Part shown: piece by piece, positions 1-6,350 of the stretch | How the letters are laid out: each line of letters begins with the position of its first letter | Position numbering within the stretch: position 1 is the stretch's first letter | Assembly (NCBI GenBank): GCA_016933315.1 | Contig: JAFGBE010000184.1 | Location: 1-8,130, forward strand | Length of the DNA stretch: 8,130 nucleotides | From: Candidatus Auribacterota bacterium | Lineage (GTDB): Bacteria > Auribacterota > UBA6266 | Reading direction: 5' to 3' | Notes under the pieces: model-generated | What the model was told of the DNA's origin: nothing | Database searches by the model: none | Seen by the model: the letters and a program-made list of their open reading frames with translations, nothing else | Position numbers and translations under genes: made by a program

Positions 1-81
1 ATCCCGGAACGGTTCTCCGGATTGAAAACTGTACTTATTGCCGTTAATCTTGAGGTATCTTTTCTTTTTCATCCTTGGCAT
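1..81 (-). CDS. Start of an unidentified gene, cut by the left edge; possible ferredoxin-like N-terminus
   Basis: Only the first 27 codons are in the window. The frame opens at an ATG at 81-79, has a second in-frame ATG at 72-70, and stays open to position 1. An in-frame stop lies a few codons upstream, so this is a new start and not a continuation of the gene before it. The visible peptide begins MPRMKKKRYLKING and continues NKYSFQSGEPF. A lysine-rich start followed by a beta-hairpin pattern of the form K-I-N-G-x-x-Y-x-F-x-x-G-E resembles the opening strands of 2Fe-2S ferredoxin-fold domains, such as those at the N-terminus of some dehydrogenase and hydrogenase subunits. The cysteines that would prove this lie outside the window. 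It begins 23 nt (or 32 nt from the second ATG) after the methyltetrahydrofolate methyltransferase, which suggests co-transcription. Neither ATG has a good Shine-Dalgarno sequence, so the start is uncertain. Product unknown. Confidence 0.45.
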   Translation of the reverse strand, partial: MPRMKKKRYLKINGNKYSFQSGEPFRD

Positions 82-104
82 TCCGACGGAGCCGGTAAAT
101 CAAA

Positions 105-896
105 TTATATTTTTCCGCTCCTGGAAAGAGAAATGAAATTCATGCAAAACTGATCTTTTCCCAGCAACGCTTCCTGCGCCGCAATAAGGCCCATAAGTTC
201 CTTATCAAGAGGGTCGCAAATCGCCGAATCCATACCCAATGTCATCATCGCGGCAAGAAAAGCCCGGTTTACCAGTTTCCTGTTAGGCAAACCGAACGAC
301 ACATTACTCAAACCGCAAATCAAATGGACACCGGGAAAAGAAGACTTGAATTTTGCTGTAAACCTGAATATTTCATTCAAGCCGTTCATGCTGGTACTCA
401 AAGGCTGGACCATAGGGTCAATAAATATTGAACCGTGCGCCACCCCCTTATCCGCCAGGCGGGTGACAAGCTTATCGGCGACCTTCATCCTGCTTTCCGC
501 ATCAGCGGGAAGGTTCCCGTCTTCTATAAGCAACCCTATCACGGGGCACTTGAATTCCTGCGCTATAGGAATTAGATTGTCGAACCTTTCTTTCTCCAGT
601 GATATCGAATTTATCAATACCGGCCCTTTTACAATACCCATCGCAGCCGCAACCGCTTTGGGGTTAGGGCTGTCTATACTCAGAGGAATCTTCACATTAC
701 CTGAAATCGAATCAACGACCCAGGCCATATCTTCCGGTTCGGTGTTAATAAACGTGCCCACATTTATATCTATATAACTCGCTCCGGCGGACTCCTGGAC
801 ACCCGCCAGGTCCAGAATAAACCGTTTATCCCTGTTCCTTACGGCATCCGCTACAATTTTCCTGCTGGTATTTATTTTCTCGCCAACAATAATCAT
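105..896 (-). CDS. acsE: Methyltetrahydrofolate methyltransferase, AcsE/pterin-binding family
   Basis: This 263-residue protein is a pterin-binding TIM barrel of the AcsE/MetH-domain type. AcsE moves the methyl group of 5-methyltetrahydrofolate to the cobalamin of the corrinoid iron-sulfur protein in the Wood-Ljungdahl pathway. It begins MIIVGEKINTS, the usual family start, and its length matches characterised AcsE (about 262 residues). The family's pterin and methyl-transfer residues, as I recall them, are present: Asp75 in SIDS, Asn96 in LINS, Asp160 in FIDP and Asn198 in GLSNVS. The GLSNVSFGLPNR segment is characteristic. I chose the ATG at 896 because it matches the family N-terminus and has AAAGGA eight nt upstream. 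An ATG at 935 that overlaps the comM stop as ATGA would add 13 residues but has no ribosome site. The corrinoid partner genes are not visible, so a MetH-like or other corrinoid methyltransferase role remains possible. Family membership is secure; the exact partner is inferred. Confidence 0.82.
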   Translation of the reverse strand: MIIVGEKINTSRKIVADAVRNRDKRFILDLAGVQESAGASYIDINVGTFINTEPEDMAWVVDSISGNVKIPLSIDSPNPKAVAAAMGIVKGPVLINSISLEKERFDNLIPIAQEFKCPVIGLLIEDGNLPADAESRMKVADKLVTRLADKGVAHGSIFIDPMVQPLSTSMNGLNEIFRFTAKFKSSFPGVHLICGLSNVSFGLPNRKLVNRAFLAAMMTLGMDSAICDPLDKELMGLIAAQEALLGKDQFCMNFISLSRSGKI

Positions 897-904
897 CCTG
901 GTAA

Positions 905-910
905 TCCTTT
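905..910 (-). promoter_or_regulatory. Ribosome binding site deciding the acsE-like start
   Basis: The minus strand reads AAAGGA, eight nt before the ATG at 896-894. The longer in-frame start at 935-933 has only AT-rich sequence and no purine-rich site upstream. This supports the shorter protein, which also begins where homologous proteins begin. Confidence 0.6.
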
Positions 911-931
911 CATAATGCCGATATCCCATTC

Positions 932-2467
932 TCATGCAGGCCATATATTTTTGTCAAGAGATCTGTACTGGACAGCCTCCGCGATATGCCTGCTTATGAT
1001 GCCCGGCGAATCATCTATATCGGCTATAGTCCTGGCTATCTTCTTTATCTTATCGTAAGCCCTGGCCGAAAGACAAAGGTTATCCATCGCTTTGTTCAGC
1101 AATTCTTCGGCTTCCTTTTCGATACAACAATATTTTTTTATCTGCTTCGAATTCATCTGGGCATTACAATGGATTTTGCCCGATCCGAATCTTGTTTTCT
1201 GGATTTTCCTGGCTTTCTCAACTCTGGATTTTACATGAGCTGAAGGCTCTGCGGGCTTTTTTGACGCAATATCCCTGAATCTCACCACGGGGACTTCTAT
1301 ATGAATATCTATTCTGTCCATAAGCGGCCCGGATATCCTCGATATATATCTCTGTATCTGCAGGGGAGTGCATCTGCATTCCCTGTTCTGGTCCGTAAAA
1401 TACCCGCAGGGGCACGGATTCATCGCGGCGATCAACATATAGTTAGCGGGAAAAGTAATGGTTGTTTTAACACGCGAAACGGTAACCTCCCTGTCTTCGA
1501 GAGGTTGTCTTAATACTTCCAGCACATTCCTTTTGAACTCAGGCAGCTCATCTAAGAATAAAACACCGTTATGCGCAAGCGAAACTTCACCGGGTTTCGG
1601 AAACTGGCCTCCGCCTATTATGGATACATCGCTTGCCGTATGATGCGGCGAGCGGAAAGGCCTTTTAAATATCCCGTCACGGAAATATTTTTTATTGGCG
1701 CCCGCCGTGCTGTGAATTCTAGCGGTTTCAAGAGCTTCCTCGATATTCATATCCGGCATTATCGAAGGGACCCTTTTTGCAAGCATAGTCTTGCCGGTCC
1801 CGGGAGGGCCTATCATTAAAATATTATGCCCGCCGGCAACAGCTATTTCCAGCGCTCTTTTCACGTGTTCCTGTCCCTTTACCTCCGAAAAATCCATATG
1901 CTCGGGATTAAGACAGCCCTCGCCCGCATCACATTTATTCTCACAGGGCGCGATATCGCTGTTTCCCTCTATAAAATCAACCGCTTCAGCCAGGTTTGAG
2001 ACGCCTATGACTTCAATCCCCTTTACATAAGACGCTTCACCCGCATTTCCCGAAGGCAGGATAATCCCTTTAAAATTATCTTTCGCGCACATCAGCGCCA
2101 TGGATAAGATACCATTTACCGGACGCACCTTCCCGTCCAGCGACAACTCCCCTATGATGATATAGCCTGTCCGGACTTTTTTTATCTGCTCCGAGGCGCA
2201 CAGCATCCCGATAGCAATAGGCAGATCGAAGAGAGAGCCTTCCTTTTTTAAATCGGCGGGAGCCAGGTTTACGGTGATTCTTTTTGAAGGGTATTTAAAG
2301 CCTGAATTCTGCAAGGCTGATTTCACCCTGTCTTTACTTTCCTTTACGGCGGCATCCGGCAATCCGACTATGACGCTTGCCGGAAGGCCTCTTGATATGT
2401 CCACTTCAATATCTATCAGGTACCCGTCTATCCCATATACACAGGAAGATTTCACTTGCGCAAGCAT
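932..2467 (-). CDS. comM: ComM/YifB Mg-chelatase-like AAA+ ATPase
   Basis: This 511-residue protein has the full ComM layout. An N-terminal Lon-protease-like S5 fold spans about residues 1-165 (VYGIDGYLIDIEVDISRGLP; GLPDAAVKESKDRVKSAL). A linker follows, then a Mg-chelatase-type AAA+ core with Walker A GPPGTGKT at 220-227 and Walker B VLFLDELPEF at 302-311. The C-terminal helical domain contains the SARAYDKIKKIARTIADI motif. The RISGPLMDRIDIHIEVP segment is diagnostic. In Vibrio cholerae ComM is a hexameric branch-migration helicase that helps integrate DNA during transformation. In organisms not known to be competent its role is unclear. Cysteines 352, 354, 364 and 366 form the usual CPCG...CRC cluster. 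Three more (175, 179, 185) sit in the linker. It starts two nt after the yraN stop, with GAGGG (2474-2478) inside the last yraN codons as its ribosome site. Length and domains are complete. Confidence 0.95.
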   Translation of the reverse strand: MLAQVKSSCVYGIDGYLIDIEVDISRGLPASVIVGLPDAAVKESKDRVKSALQNSGFKYPSKRITVNLAPADLKKEGSLFDLPIAIGMLCASEQIKKVRTGYIIIGELSLDGKVRPVNGILSMALMCAKDNFKGIILPSGNAGEASYVKGIEVIGVSNLAEAVDFIEGNSDIAPCENKCDAGEGCLNPEHMDFSEVKGQEHVKRALEIAVAGGHNILMIGPPGTGKTMLAKRVPSIMPDMNIEEALETARIHSTAGANKKYFRDGIFKRPFRSPHHTASDVSIIGGGQFPKPGEVSLAHNGVLFLDELPEFKRNVLEVLRQPLEDREVTVSRVKTTITFPANYMLIAAMNPCPCGYFTDQNRECRCTPLQIQRYISRISGPLMDRIDIHIEVPVVRFRDIASKKPAEPSAHVKSRVEKARKIQKTRFGSGKIHCNAQMNSKQIKKYCCIEKEAEELLNKAMDNLCLSARAYDKIKKIARTIADIDDSPGIISRHIAEAVQYRSLDKNIWPA

Positions 2468-2469
2468 AT

Positions 2470-2829
2470 TTAACCCTCAATAATGTTTTCCAGATGTTCT
2501 ACGCTCAGAATCCTGCCCGCTTTAAATACCAAACCGATCAAGTCAATCCTGAAACCGTCATATTTTTCGCCGCAGCGGGATATATAACACTCGGACAACC
2601 GGACAAGCCGGCGTTTTTTCCTCGAATCAACGGCTTCAGAAGGGATATAACCTGTTCCCTCTGTCCTGGATTTTACTTCAACGAATACAACACTTCCTGA
2701 TTTCTCGGCTATAATATCTATTTCGCCGAACTTTGTCCTGAAATTCCTCTCAAGAATAGTATACCCCTTGTCAATAAGATGTTTTACCGCAAATTCTTCT
2801 CCTGCTCGCGCCAGGTCAACCGTTTTCAT
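2470..2829 (-). CDS. yraN: YraN/UPF0102 family putative nuclease
   Basis: This 119-residue protein, typical in size for UPF0102, carries the restriction-endonuclease-like fold of the family. The visible conserved blocks are the GEEFAVKHLIDKGYTILERNFR start (Glu11 in a helix, then the GY-x-IL-x-RN-x-R strand), GEIDII at 35-40 with Asp38, and VVFVEVKSR at 47-55 with Glu51 and Lys53. Glu11, Asp38, Glu51 and Lys53 would form a PD-(D/E)xK-type metal site. RIDLIGL near residue 94 matches the family's closing strand. The biochemical role is not established. Its frequent place beside rnhB and comM suggests DNA or RNA-DNA hybrid processing, but that is inference. It lies 17 nt after rnhB and two nt before comM, so it is part of the same transcript. 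Its own ribosome site is weak (AAAGG about 14 nt upstream of the ATG). Confidence 0.93.
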   Translation of the reverse strand: MKTVDLARAGEEFAVKHLIDKGYTILERNFRTKFGEIDIIAEKSGSVVFVEVKSRTEGTGYIPSEAVDSRKKRRLVRLSECYISRCGEKYDGFRIDLIGLVFKAGRILSVEHLENIIEG

Positions 2830-2846
2830 CTGTTTTGATTATGCCT

Positions 2847-3491
2847 TTAATTTCCGCTGTCGCGGTAATTTCTTACCGGCGCAAATGTCTTCCGGTGTAT
2901 CCGGCACGGGCCGAATTTCCTCAAACATTCCAGATGTTCCTTTGTGCCGTACCCCTTATGCCTTGAAAACCCGTAATCAGGGAATTCGATGTCATATTTG
3001 TCCATCATATCATCACGCAATACTTTCGCTATAATCGATGCGGCTGCGATTGACAAGCTTCTGGAATCGCCTTTGATTATGTTCTGCTGGGGGATGGGAA
3101 GGCCGGGTATCGCAAATCCGTCGACAATGACAAAATCCGGTTTGACCGGAAGGGAAAAAACCGCTTTTTTCATAGCATCAAAAGATGCTTCCCTGATATT
3201 CTTGCTGTCAATCGCATCTTCTGATTCGGTCCCTATTCCTATAGCGACATTGGAGGAAGAAACAAGAAAATCAAATATTTTTCTTCTCTGGTTCTTAGAC
3301 AGTTTTTTTGAATCATCTATTCCTAAAACCGGCGGGATTTCATAGAATATTACCGCGCTTGCCACAACCGGGCCCGCTAAAGGCCCCCTGCCTGCCTCAT
3401 CAACCCCCGCAATCAACTTTAATCCCTGTCCGCGTAAACCGTTTTCTATTTCCAAAAGAGAATAAAATTTTTCATCAGGGAGTTTCGTCAT
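2847..3491 (-). CDS. rnhB: Ribonuclease HII
   Basis: RNase HII cuts the RNA strand of RNA-DNA hybrids and removes single ribonucleotides misinserted into DNA. The 214-residue protein is a typical length and has all the family motifs: GVDEAGRGPLAGPVVASAV with catalytic Asp31 and Glu32, DDSKKLS at 59-65, VIVDG with Asp124, KGDSRSLSIAAASIIAKVLRD with Asp142, and the C-terminal HKGYGT...H block followed by IHRKTFAPVR. The four acidic metal ligands are therefore intact. The N-terminus has about 25 residues before the first motif, which is common in the family. The ATG overlaps the rplS stop as ATGA (4 nt). Only a distant AGGA (about 15 nt upstream) serves as a ribosome site, so translation is probably coupled to rplS. 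The rplS-rnhB-yraN order is common in bacteria. Confidence 0.97.
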   Translation of the reverse strand: MTKLPDEKFYSLLEIENGLRGQGLKLIAGVDEAGRGPLAGPVVASAVIFYEIPPVLGIDDSKKLSKNQRRKIFDFLVSSSNVAIGIGTESEDAIDSKNIREASFDAMKKAVFSLPVKPDFVIVDGFAIPGLPIPQQNIIKGDSRSLSIAAASIIAKVLRDDMMDKYDIEFPDYGFSRHKGYGTKEHLECLRKFGPCRIHRKTFAPVRNYRDSGN

Positions 3492-3952
3492 TCTTTGCCG
3501 GCTTTTTCCTTTTCGGGTGCTTTTGCTTCGGGTTTAACAGGTTCGGGAGCTCCGGAACCGGCAATATCGCCTGTAACAAGGCTGTCTTCTTCGGCCATTC
3601 CCGCAACATGCTGTTCATTCTTAAGGCGCGCTTTTTTCCCGACTTTATCCCTGAGGTAATATAATTTTGCTCTGCCTGTCGAGCCTGTTTTTATAATCTC
3701 GATCTTGCCGACTTTGGGGGAATGGAGCAGGAAAACTCTCTCTACGCCCTCCCCATATGATATCCTTCTCAATGTTACCGCTTCGTTAATCCCCGTGCTT
3801 TTTCTCGAAATGACAACTCCCTGAAATGCCTGCATTCTTTCCTTGTCGCCTTCAAGTATCTTAAAAAGCACCTTTATCGTATCCCCTACGGTAAACGGGG
3901 GAATTTTCTTCTTCATCTGTGATTTCTCTATTTCGGATATGATTTTATTCAT
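3488..3952 (-). CDS. rplS: Large-subunit ribosomal protein bL19 with C-terminal extension
   Basis: bL19 sits at the interface of the 50S and 30S subunits. Residues 16-112 match the L19 core: PPFTVGDTIKVLFKILEGDKERMQAFQGVVISR, the LRRISYGEGVERVFLLHSPKV block and GRAKLYYLRDKVGKKARLK. The protein is 154 residues long, against roughly 115 for most bL19. The excess is a tail of about 42 residues (113-154), acidic at first (MAEEDS), then small residues, then rich in Pro, Lys and Glu (PEPVKPEAKAPEKEKAGKE). It looks unstructured. The start codon lies four nt after the trmD stop, with AGGGAGA (3961-3967) eight nt upstream inside the end of trmD. The downstream rnhB overlaps the stop by 4 nt. An alternative Met at residue 13 would leave 142 residues, but the upstream ATG has the better ribosome site and fits the usual L19 N-terminal helix. 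Confidence 0.96.
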   Translation of the reverse strand: MNKIISEIEKSQMKKKIPPFTVGDTIKVLFKILEGDKERMQAFQGVVISRKSTGINEAVTLRRISYGEGVERVFLLHSPKVGKIEIIKTGSTGRAKLYYLRDKVGKKARLKNEQHVAGMAEEDSLVTGDIAGSGAPEPVKPEAKAPEKEKAGKE

Positions 3953-3956
3953 CTTT

Positions 3957-4676
3957 TCAATCTCCCTTTAAAGACTTCTTATTCCCGGTTTTTACCAGCA
4001 GATCTTTCCTGTTTTTCCTTGTTTTTGCCAGAGCCTTATTCCTTCTCCAGCCGTCAATCTCTTTGTGATTTCCCGAAAGCAGCACTTTCGGCACCTTAAA
4101 ACCATTATAAACGGCAGGCCTGGTATAATGAGGATATTCCAGAATGCCATCCGCAAAGGATTCATACCTGTTTGAATCAGAATGCCCTAGAACACCCGGC
4201 AGCAACCTTGCAATCGAATCAACAATTATCATCGCAGGGACCTCGCCGTTCGTCAAAACATAATCGCCGACCGAGAACTCGTAGTCCGCCAGTTTTTCGG
4301 CAACCCTTTCATCAACCCCTTCGTAATGTCCGCAAATGATGATGATATGGCTGCAGGATGAAAGTTTTTCGCAATCTTTCTGCGTATATTTCTTTCCTGA
4401 CGCGCTGGTCAGCAAAACAACCGAGTTTCTCTTTTTAAACTTTTTTACAGCCTCAAAGATCGGTTCAGGCTTTAAAACCATTCCGGCTCCGCCGCCGTAC
4501 GGCCTGTCATCCGCAGTCTTATGCCTGTCTTTCGTAAAGTCCCTTAAATTAACTATTTTTAGTTCCACTTTACCGGCATTTACAGCTCTTTTGATTATAG
4601 ACTCGCTGAATACCCCGTTAAACATGCCTGGAAAAAGCGTTAAAATGACTACGGTTATTTTTTTTTGCCGTGGCAT
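3957..4676 (-). CDS. trmD: tRNA (guanine-N1-)-methyltransferase, m1G37
   Basis: TrmD uses S-adenosylmethionine to methylate G37 next to the anticodon of several tRNAs, which prevents +1 frameshifting. The 239-residue protein shows the SPOUT-fold signature set: LTLFPGMF at 12-19, NLRDF..D.H..ADDRPYGGGAGMV at 43-67, CGHYEGVDERV at 115-125, and the knotted cofactor site SVGDYVLTNGEVPAMIIVDS at 135-154. Arg157 follows in IARLLPGVLG, and Asp176 in SFADGILEYPHYTRP is the probable catalytic Asp. VPKVLLSGNH..I..WRR closes the protein. It starts four nt after the rpsP stop. I see no Shine-Dalgarno site, so coupling to rpsP is likely. The N-terminus MPRQKKITVVILTLF is a few residues longer than usual and is encoded with a run of nine A (4658-4666 on the opposite strand). 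No other start codon lies nearby. Confidence 0.97.
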   Translation of the reverse strand: MPRQKKITVVILTLFPGMFNGVFSESIIKRAVNAGKVELKIVNLRDFTKDRHKTADDRPYGGGAGMVLKPEPIFEAVKKFKKRNSVVLLTSASGKKYTQKDCEKLSSCSHIIIICGHYEGVDERVAEKLADYEFSVGDYVLTNGEVPAMIIVDSIARLLPGVLGHSDSNRYESFADGILEYPHYTRPAVYNGFKVPKVLLSGNHKEIDGWRRNKALAKTRKNRKDLLVKTGNKKSLKGD

Positions 4677-4680
4677 TTTA

Positions 4681-4926
4681 TTATCTGTTCGACAAGCCCT
4701 GTTTTTTAAGCAGCACTCTAACTGTATCGGAAGGTTTCGCTCCTTTGCCTATCCAGTAGTCCGCCCTATCCTTATCTACGGTCACACTGCCGTCAACCTT
4801 AGGGTCATAGGTGCCTATCTGCTCAATAAATCTTCCGTCCCTGGGACTTCTGGTATCGGCAACTACAATCCTGAAAAAGGGATTGTTTTTCGAACCCATT
4901 CTCTTAAGCCTGATTTTTACAGCCAT
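4681..4926 (-). CDS. rpsP: Small-subunit ribosomal protein bS16
   Basis: bS16 binds 16S rRNA in the body of the 30S subunit and helps its assembly. The 81-residue protein starts MAVKIRLKRMGSKNNPFFRIVVADTRSPRDGRFIEQIGTYDP, written here in pieces: MAVKIRLKRMG, then NPFFRIVVADTRSPRDGRFIE, then IGTYDPKV. These are the family hallmarks, followed by the DRADYWIGKGAKPSDTVRVLLKK block. The open frame extends eight codons upstream to an ATG at 4950, but that extension encodes the ribosome binding site and is absent from the family, so the ATG at 4926 is the start. A strong promoter lies about 60 nt upstream. It leads a packed operon (trmD starts four nt later). The khpA and rimM genes that often sit between rpsP and trmD are missing here. 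Confidence 0.97.
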   Translation of the reverse strand: MAVKIRLKRMGSKNNPFFRIVVADTRSPRDGRFIEQIGTYDPKVDGSVTVDKDRADYWIGKGAKPSDTVRVLLKKQGLSNR

Positions 4927-4930
4927 TAAT

Positions 4931-4937
4931 TCCTCCT
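4931..4937 (-). promoter_or_regulatory. Strong Shine-Dalgarno site deciding the rpsP start
   Basis: The minus strand reads AGGAGGA here, and the AGGAGG core ends five nt before the ATG at 4926. It is the best ribosome site in the window. It falls inside the alternative longer frame from 4950, which argues that the extra eight codons are untranslated leader. Confidence 0.85.
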
Positions 4938-4954
4938 GAACACCAGCCAAAAAT

Positions 4955-4969
4955 TAATATCAGATATTA
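4955..4969 (-). promoter_or_regulatory. Palindrome in the rpsP leader
   Basis: TAATATC-A-GATATTA is a perfect 7-bp inverted repeat around one central base, about 29 nt upstream of the rpsP start and about 13 nt downstream of the predicted transcription start. It could be a protein-binding site. It is too AT-rich and too tight to be a stable RNA hairpin. It overlaps a TATAAT on the minus strand (4966-4971) that has no convincing -35 partner. AT-rich sequence gives such palindromes by chance, so function is only a possibility. Confidence 0.3.
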
Positions 4970-4987
4970 TAAAATTACAAGTGAGAA

Positions 4988-5016
4988 AATATACAGTATG
5001 GGTATATTAAAGTCAA
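4988..5016 (-). promoter_or_regulatory. Predicted sigma70-type promoter for the rpsP-trmD-rplS operon
   Basis: On the minus strand the -35 box is TTGACT (5011-5016) and the -10 box is TATATT (4988-4993), separated by exactly 17 nt. Each box matches consensus at five of six positions. Transcription would start near A4982, giving a leader of about 55 nt before rpsP. The -35 box begins nine nt after the ffh stop codon, in the only sizeable gap between ffh and the ribosomal genes. It would let rpsP and the following genes be expressed independently of ffh. Confidence 0.7.
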
Positions 5017-5025
5017 CCATTTTTT

Positions 5026-6342
5026 CTACAGCCCGAAACCGGGGATGTCGGGCATTTTGCCTTTGAACTGTGTTAATTTTTTCAGCATCTTCCCGCTCAT
5101 CTCAAACCTTTTCATGAGAGAATTGACATCCTGCAATGTTGTGCCGCTGCCCGCCGCTATCCTTTTGCGCCGGCTCCCGTTAATCACAGAAGGGTTATTT
5201 CTCTCTTTAGCGGTCATAGATGACACTATCGCCTCTATCCTGGTTAACTCGCTGTCATCGACATTAAGGCCTTTGAGTTTTCCGGCGCCCGGCAGATAAC
5301 CCAGGAGATCTGTCAAAGAACCCATCTTTTTCAGCTGTTTCACCTGTTTCAGAAAATCGTTGAAATTAAATTCCTGTTTTTTAATTTTCTTAAGCAGGTT
5401 TTCAGCCTCCTCCCGGTCAAGAGAATCCCGGGCTTTTTCAACCAGCGTAACGACATCACCCATTCCCAATATCCTCGAAGCCATCCTTTCCGGGTAAAAA
5501 ATTTCCAGGTCGCCGCTTTTTTCCCCTGTGCCGGCGTAGACAACCGGCTTACCCGTAACATGCCTTATTGATATAGCCGCTCCGCCTCTTGTATCACCGT
5601 CAAGCTTGGTAAGTATAACGCCCGAAAAATCCAGGGCCTTATGGAATGATTCCGCGCTTAATACCGCATCCTGCCCCGTGCATGAATCGGCAACAAAATA
5701 AATCTTTGAAGGGATGACCTCTTTCTTTATTTCGACTATTTCATCCATCATTGCATCGTCGATGTGCATCCTTCCGGCTGAATCGATTATAAGGTGGTCA
5801 TACTTGCCTTCGCGGAACACAGACAGGGAATCCCGGGCAATATCAACCGCATTCCCCTGTTTCTTGCCGGAATAAACATCCAGGCCGTTAATACGCCCTA
5901 GCTGTATCAGCTGCTCTACCGCCGCCGGGCGGTGTATATCACAGGCAGCAAGCAGGGTTTTGCGGTTTTTATTTTTAAGCATACGGCCAAGCTTTCCGCA
6001 TGTCGTTGTCTTGCCGGAACCCTGCAGGCCGGCCATAAGAATAATCCTGTCTTCCGGCAGGACTTCCTCATTTTCGCCGCCCGAAAGGAATTTTGCCAGC
6101 TCATCAAACAGGACCTTGATAAACTGCTGGCCCGGGGAAATACTGGAAAGGACTTTTTCACCCAGGGCCTTTTGCTTAACAGACTCTATAAATTCCCTGA
6201 CCACATGATAATTGACATCCGCCTCCAACAGGGCAAGCCTTACATCCCTCAGCGCGTCTTCAATATTCTTTTCGCTGAGCCTGCCGTAGCCCCGCAGATT
6301 TTTAAATAATCTCCCGAATTTCAATGTCAATTCATCAAACAT
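5026..6342 (-). CDS. ffh: Signal recognition particle GTPase Ffh (SRP54)
   Basis: Ffh binds the SRP RNA and signal peptides and, with FtsY, delivers ribosomes to the membrane. The 438-residue protein has the N domain (1-95, with LSEKNIEDALRDVRLALLEADV at 22-43). The G domain carries P-loop GLQGSGKTTT at 105-114, DIHRPAA at 135-141, DSAGR at 187-191, TKLDGDTRGGAA at 245-256 and GTGEKSGDLEIF at 271-282. The M domain contains the RNA-binding block INGSRRKRIAAGSG (387-400), with IEAIVSSMTAKERN just before it. Several G-domain residues differ from the common forms: DIHRPAA instead of D-x-Y-RPAA, DSAGRM instead of DTAGRL, and DSCTGQDAV instead of DAMTGQDAV. The start matches the family N-terminus (MFDELTLKFG), yet there is no visible Shine-Dalgarno site. 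The octamer repeat array begins eight nt upstream. It stands alone between a 300-bp gap and the rpsP promoter. Confidence 0.97.
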   Translation of the reverse strand: MFDELTLKFGRLFKNLRGYGRLSEKNIEDALRDVRLALLEADVNYHVVREFIESVKQKALGEKVLSSISPGQQFIKVLFDELAKFLSGGENEEVLPEDRIILMAGLQGSGKTTTCGKLGRMLKNKNRKTLLAACDIHRPAAVEQLIQLGRINGLDVYSGKKQGNAVDIARDSLSVFREGKYDHLIIDSAGRMHIDDAMMDEIVEIKKEVIPSKIYFVADSCTGQDAVLSAESFHKALDFSGVILTKLDGDTRGGAAISIRHVTGKPVVYAGTGEKSGDLEIFYPERMASRILGMGDVVTLVEKARDSLDREEAENLLKKIKKQEFNFNDFLKQVKQLKKMGSLTDLLGYLPGAGKLKGLNVDDSELTRIEAIVSSMTAKERNNPSVINGSRRKRIAAGSGTTLQDVNSLMKRFEMSGKMLKKLTQFKGKMPDIPGFGL

Positions 6343-6350
6343 AATAGATT

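Noticed and set aside
346..777. Plus-strand open frame of 143 codons
   Set aside because: Antisense to the acsE-like gene, with no recognisable motif.
3953..3956. L19 leader regulatory RNA upstream of rplS
   Set aside because: Only four nt separate trmD and rplS, leaving no room for a leader outside coding sequence.
4658..4666. Run of nine A in trmD codons 4-7 as a programmed frameshift
   Set aside because: Losing one A brings a TAA stop at once and losing two gives a stop soon after, so slippage would only abort TrmD; no useful alternative product is seen.
4336..4929. Plus-strand open frame of 197 codons
   Set aside because: It runs antisense through trmD and rpsP, both certain genes, and shows no family motif or ribosome site.
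4966..4971. Second promoter (TATAAT) in the rpsP leader
   Set aside because: With a 17-nt spacer the -35 position reads GTATAT, a poor match, while the upstream TTGACT/TATATT pair is much better.
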